Below, one piece after another: positions 50,373-53,517 of a DNA stretch of 53,517 nucleotides (the stretch's first letter is position 1; each line of letters starts with the position of its first letter). A program made the position numbers and the translations under genes. The notes beneath the pieces were generated by a model, which saw only the letters and a list, made by a program, of their open reading frames with translations, was not told the DNA's origin and ran no database searches. The stretch is from the NCBI GenBank assembly GCA_964533945.1, contig CAZHPA010000009.1:1-53517 (forward strand), read 5' to 3'. The stretch is from CAZHPA01 sp964533945 (GTDB taxonomy: Bacteria; Bacillota; Clostridia; Lachnospirales; WRBF01).

Positions 50373-51119
50373 TTAACTTGAAAATAAAATGGATTTATAT
50401 TTTCCAAGCTTGCCTTGAAGCTTGAAAACGGCTTTTGAATGAATTTGTGAAACTCTGGATTCAGAAATTTCTAAAATCCTGCTAATTTCTTTTAATGCTA
50501 AATCTTCATAGTAATATAAAGTAATAACTTTTTTTTCTTTTTCGGTTAATTTATCAATTGCTTCCGCCAATATTCGTTTTAATTCTTGTTTTTCGTAATA
50601 TTTTTCGGGGTTTTTTTCATCAATGTTTCTATCCGCCAAAACATCTGCTTTTTGTTCTAAATAGTCGTCTAGTGAAATTAAAGACGTTATAGAATACTTT
50701 TTAATTAATTCGTTTGTTTCTTTGGTAGAAATGTTAAGCCGATTTGCTATTTCTTCGATTGTTGGTTCTCTTTGAAGCTCTTTTTCAAGCTCTGAAAAAA
50801 CTTGTTCTAGTTGCTTATTTTTTTGGCGCAATGTTCTAGGCACCCAATCAAGCTTTCTTATATTATCTATAATAGCTCCTCTAATTCGCAACGAGGCATA
50901 TGTTTCAAATTTTGCTCCCTTTTTAAAGTCGAATTTATCTATAGCGTCGATTAAACCAAAAATGCCATATGAAACTAAGTCTTCATATTCAACATGAGAG
51001 CCAATATGAAGACTTAAACGCCCGGCAACATGCTTAACAAGAGGGGCATAAATTAAAATTAGGCTATCTTTTGTTTTAGTCTCGTTATAATCTTTCCAAG
51101 CTTTATCAATATCGATCAT
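50373..51119 (-). CDS. sigD: Flagellar/motility sigma factor (SigD/FliA)
   Basis: This sigma-28 directs late flagellar, chemotaxis and autolysin genes. Region 2 (YEDLVSYGIFGLIDAIDKFD, KFETYASLRIRGAIIDNIR, DWVPRTLR) is near 46-95. Region 3 (EPTIEEIANRLNISTKETNE) and region 4 (LTEKEKKVITLYYYEDLALKEISRILEISESRVSQIH) follow. It has 248 residues. It lies in the cheC-cheD-x-sigD-FapA order. Some late chemotaxis genes in the window, such as the MCP, may be its targets, though I found no clear sigma-D promoter. Confidence 0.96.
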   Translation of the reverse strand: MIDIDKAWKDYNETKTKDSLILIYAPLVKHVAGRLSLHIGSHVEYEDLVSYGIFGLIDAIDKFDFKKGAKFETYASLRIRGAIIDNIRKLDWVPRTLRQKNKQLEQVFSELEKELQREPTIEEIANRLNISTKETNELIKKYSITSLISLDDYLEQKADVLADRNIDEKNPEKYYEKQELKRILAEAIDKLTEKEKKVITLYYYEDLALKEISRILEISESRVSQIHSKAVFKLQGKLGKYKSILFSS

Positions 51120-51179
51120 AACGCTACACGTCCTTAAAAAAATATTTATGCCAAGCTATTGGCATTTTTATTTTCTTGT

Positions 51180-51488
51180 TTATTCTAGTTCCATGTATTC
51201 CAAATTTTCTGCAATTTGTTCGCCTTCTGGGTTGCTGTCTAAAACAGCTTCCGCTTCTTCTGCTTTTGCTTCTTCTTTAACTTCTTCTTGTTTTGGGAAA
51301 ACGTTTTTTTCCAAGTACATTTTTGCAAACAACCCTATAAAATAAAACGAAACGATTGTAACAATTAGCCTAAGACTTGCATTAAATAAAGCTGTGTCGG
51401 TTAAAATGCAAACAATAGTTACAACAAGTGCAGCAAACAACGTAATTATAATGTGTAGCTTTTCTAAAATCATAAAAATCAGTCCCAT
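51180..51488 (-). CDS. Small membrane protein between cheD and sigD
   Basis: The protein is unrecognised: 102 residues, two hydrophobic helices (HIIITLFAALVVTIVCIL and LIVTIVSFYFIGLFAKMYL), then an acidic Lys/Glu/Ala-rich tail. There is no clear ribosome site before the first ATG (51488). GGGAC before the ATG at 51473 may indicate a start five codons later. The operon position suggests a role linked to motility, by context only. Confidence 0.65.
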   Translation of the reverse strand: MGLIFMILEKLHIIITLFAALVVTIVCILTDTALFNASLRLIVTIVSFYFIGLFAKMYLEKNVFPKQEEVKEEAKAEEAEAVLDSNPEGEQIAENLEYMELE

Positions 51489-51575
51489 AATTATATTTAC
51501 CGTGGTAATTGCCTAGTTTTTAAAATTATGCTAACAAATATTTGCCACGACTTAAATAACTTGCAATTGCATATG

Positions 51576-52064
51576 CTATATAACGCGATTACCATGCCCT
51601 ATTGTTTTAATTAAATATCTTCCATCTTCAGCGTAAAGTTCAACTGTTCTTCCGTAATTAGACCCTGTATCTTTGGCAACTATAGGGATATGTAAAATTC
51701 CCAGAACTTTAATTGAGGCTTCAACATTTCTATCGCCAATGCGCATACTTTCGTTAGTTGATGAATATGCAAACATTTGAGCGCCGCCGGCAAGTTTTGC
51801 TTTTAAGTTTTCTCTTTTTGCTCCAAGCCTAACAACATCGAACACAAGTTTTGCGGCTGCAGTGTCTGCAAATTTTGCAATATTTGAGTTGTTTTGAATT
51901 AGCCTGCTATCGGGAAGCATAATGTGTGCAAGGCCGGCTACTTTGTTTATTGGGTCGTAAATGGCTATGCCAACGCAAGAACCAAGCCCTAATGTTGTTA
52001 AAACTCCTGGGCTTCTTGTTGAATTTAAATCGGCCATACCAACTAGTATCATGTTAGAATTCAT
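51576..52064 (-). CDS. cheD: CheD, chemoreceptor glutamine deamidase
   Basis: CheD deamidates receptor glutamines and stimulates CheC. The catalytic Cys30 lies in TTLGLGSCVGIAIYD and His47 in GLAHIMLP. The family motif GGAQMF and the C-terminal GRTVELYAEDGRYLIKT are present. The length is 162 residues. It starts directly after cheC with one base between them; the two proteins form a complex. Confidence 0.96.
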   Translation of the reverse strand: MNSNMILVGMADLNSTRSPGVLTTLGLGSCVGIAIYDPINKVAGLAHIMLPDSRLIQNNSNIAKFADTAAAKLVFDVVRLGAKRENLKAKLAGGAQMFAYSSTNESMRIGDRNVEASIKVLGILHIPIVAKDTGSNYGRTVELYAEDGRYLIKTIGHGNRVI

Positions 52065-52065
52065 A

Positions 52066-52683
52066 TTACAAAACCCCTAATGATGATAAAATTATATTAA
52101 AAGAAGGCATATCAGGAACCAATATAAAATAGCCTGAAACATTTTCGTTGTCTGCTTTAAATACAGATTCAATAAATAAAACTTTATCTCCAACCTTTCC
52201 AAATTCGATAGCGGGAACTGATAAAATGGCATTTGCCATATCCATAGCCAAATATGGTATTGAGGGTTTAATTCTTTTGCTAATTAAGCTTGCAAGCGAG
52301 CTTAAATAAGAGCTGGTTAATATATTGCCAACTTCGCTTAAAGCAGAAAATTCAATTTCTGTAAAGCGTGAAGAATCTGATAAATTTCTTCCCATTAACA
52401 TATTAACAAGTGTGTGTGCTGTATCTAATTTAACAATAAACATCATAATGCCATTTATTTCTCCGGAAATGTTAACTAAAATACCAATAATTAAGCTTTC
52501 GGCTCCCCCAATTGAATTTGCAATATCTTTAAAATCAAGCAAATTAACAACAGGAACAGACATGTTAATTCTTTTATTAAGCATTTTAGCAAGACTTGTT
52601 ACAGCGTTTCCGCAGCCAATGCTTGCAATTTCACGCAAAACATCAACATGACCGGTTACTAAGTCTTTTAATTCTTCAGCCAT
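52066..52683 (-). CDS. cheC: CheC, CheY-P phosphatase (first site degenerate)
   Basis: CheC dephosphorylates CheY-P and binds CheD. The fold has two symmetrical E-x-x-N sites. The second is intact in ALSEVGNILTSSYLSSL (about residues 112-128). The first reads REIASIGCGNA (from residue 17), with Ser21 where Asn is expected, so it is probably weak or inactive. The length is 205 residues. It is preceded by the ycgR-like gene and followed by cheD. Confidence 0.95.
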   Translation of the reverse strand: MAEELKDLVTGHVDVLREIASIGCGNAVTSLAKMLNKRINMSVPVVNLLDFKDIANSIGGAESLIIGILVNISGEINGIMMFIVKLDTAHTLVNMLMGRNLSDSSRFTEIEFSALSEVGNILTSSYLSSLASLISKRIKPSIPYLAMDMANAILSVPAIEFGKVGDKVLFIESVFKADNENVSGYFILVPDMPSFNIILSSLGVL

Positions 52684-52698
52684 ATTAAGTAAACCCCC

Positions 52699-53364
52699 TT
52701 ATTCCATTTTAATTTGAACTTTTTTGCGCTGTTCGTTGAAAATATATTGAATTATTTTTTCCTGCTCTTCTGGTAAAATACTTATAAATCCTGTTCTATA
52801 TTGAAATTTATAATTTGAATTTGGAGAAGTTAGTTTATATAAAACTTTTGCTATGGCAACAAAATATTCCTTGCCAAGCATAACAATAACATTTATTTTT
52901 GAATATCCGCTTATATCGGCATTTGAAACAAACCTTAAACCTCCGCCGCCTATATCTTTTGTAACTCCTGTGTGCATTTCGTTAACTGAATAATTATTTC
53001 CCGATAAATTTTCTTCATCAATAACAGAAAACTTTAAAGGTAACAAGCATTGATACCTAAAGAAATTTCTTCTTTGCATTTTTTCTCCGCTAGAATCAAG
53101 CCTTAAAACCAATAAAGGAACATTTCCGTCTTTAACATATTTTACTACAGAAGCGTCGAATCTAAGCATGCCTTTTTCTGTAAAAAATAACAATAAATAC
53201 CCAGAGCCAACCGGAAGCTTAATCATTTTACCATAGGAAACAGGCATTGAAACCAAAATTATAGATTCTTCTAAAATATTTTCAACTTGACTAACAAAAG
53301 ATTTGCCCAATTCATTATCTTTTTTATATGATATTTCTAGCTTATCTCCTATTTTAATGTTCAT
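52699..53364 (-). CDS. YcgR/DgrA-type flagellar brake protein with PilZ domain
   Basis: PilZ proteins of this class bind c-di-GMP and slow the flagellar motor. The N-terminal YcgR-like beta domain (about 1-90) is followed by PilZ: MQRRNFFRYQ supplies the R-x3-R arginines and KDIGGGGLRFVSN the D-x-G-x-x-G second motif. It has 221 residues. AAGGAGGA precedes the ATG. Its place before cheC links c-di-GMP signalling with chemotaxis. Confidence 0.9.
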   Translation of the reverse strand: MNIKIGDKLEISYKKDNELGKSFVSQVENILEESIILVSMPVSYGKMIKLPVGSGYLLLFFTEKGMLRFDASVVKYVKDGNVPLLVLRLDSSGEKMQRRNFFRYQCLLPLKFSVIDEENLSGNNYSVNEMHTGVTKDIGGGGLRFVSNADISGYSKINVIVMLGKEYFVAIAKVLYKLTSPNSNYKFQYRTGFISILPEEQEKIIQYIFNEQRKKVQIKME

Positions 53365-53401
53365 AAAAATTCCTCCTTAAAAAAACAGCTCCTTTTTATT
53401 T

Positions 53402-53517
53402 TTAGGAATTGAAAATATTAACTAATTTTTTCATAAATGTTTTAATTCCGGTTGGTTTTCTTTGGTTAGTATTTAAATTTAAAAGCTTGACTTTTTGTGT
53501 TTTTTTTGGTTAAATAA
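53402..53517 (-). CDS. C-terminal tail of the upstream gene, possibly FlhG-like, with a frame problem
   Basis: On the minus strand a frame ends KPTGIKTFMKKLVNIFNS-TAA at 53402, much like the tail of MinD-type FlhG proteins, which precede ycgR in many Clostridia. The frame is blocked by TAA about 32 codons earlier (53512-53510). The other frame stays open to the window edge (LFNQKKHKK) and joins this one across an A8 run. Either a frameshift is present or the tail is noncoding. Too little is visible to be sure. Confidence 0.3.

Overview
The window is AT-rich chromosomal DNA from a motile, endospore-forming Clostridia (Firmicutes) organism, most like the Lachnospirales-type gut Clostridia. The evidence is the clade-II single-chain PurL, a GerA-type germinant receptor operon, a DUF4364 regulator, the cheC-cheD-sigD-swrB end of a fla/che operon, RecU, a CarD-like factor, a zinc-type L31, strong AGGAGG ribosome sites and TTGACA-N17-TATAAT-type promoters. 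I cannot name a species. All homology statements come from recognising motifs by eye; no search was run.

Layout. 0-8.2 kb (+): the end of a purine operon, purH(partial)-purD-purL, then purB. 8.4-12.0 kb (-): gdhA, a MocR/GntR-aminotransferase regulator and a DUF4364 protein. 12.2-13.9 kb (+): rpsB-tsf. 14.3-19.5 kb (-): pyrH-frr-uppS-cdsA-dxr-rseP. 19.7-24.0 kb (+): gerAA-AB-AC. 24.6-27.6 kb (-): rpmE, rho and a LysM membrane protein. 27.8-32.7 kb (+): mecA, a pseudouridine synthase, queG, recU and a GH26-like lipoprotein. 32.9-40.1 kb (+): carD, an NADH oxidase-like flavoprotein, larB-larC, uvrB and a GT2 glycosyltransferase. 40.1-44.2 kb: an ECF S-component divergent from a second MocR regulator, a secreted protein, pyrE and a MazG-like protein. 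44.2-47.3 kb (-): a chemoreceptor and a TnpB-only IS200/IS605 element. 47.4-53.5 kb (-): the distal part of a fla/che operon (ycgR-like, cheC, cheD, sigD, FapA-like, swrB-like, MltG-like).

Genome dynamics are the most interesting layer. (1) The TnpB element carries a roughly 119-nt omegaRNA-like right end. A second, well conserved copy of that block stands alone 17 kb away at 28653-28772 with no tnpB, and the two copies are followed by different sequence. A different IS605-type right-end hairpin sits alone at 14201-14245. (2) A two-hairpin dispersed repeat (GCGTTTAGG, G-run/C-run hairpin with ATYGCA loop, CTTTCTTT/AAAGAAAG hairpin) occurs four times, always in the same orientation and downstream of plus-strand genes. 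(3) Three genes (gerAC, the GH26-like lipoprotein, larC) are followed by decayed copies of their own 3' ends. (4) The cluster that in Bacillus runs cheC-cheD-sigD-swrB-rpsB-tsf-pyrH-frr-uppS-cdsA-dxr-rseP is broken here into three blocks, with the pyrH block inverted relative to rpsB-tsf and repeats at the junction.

Several proteins have family-atypical features: a roughly 165-residue charged insertion in GerAC, a MocR regulator with Arg in place of the PLP lysine, a GH26-like lipoprotein that appears to lack both catalytic glutamates, a histidine-rich loop in LarC, a CheC with a degenerate first site, and a queG with no canonical start codon near its ribosome site.
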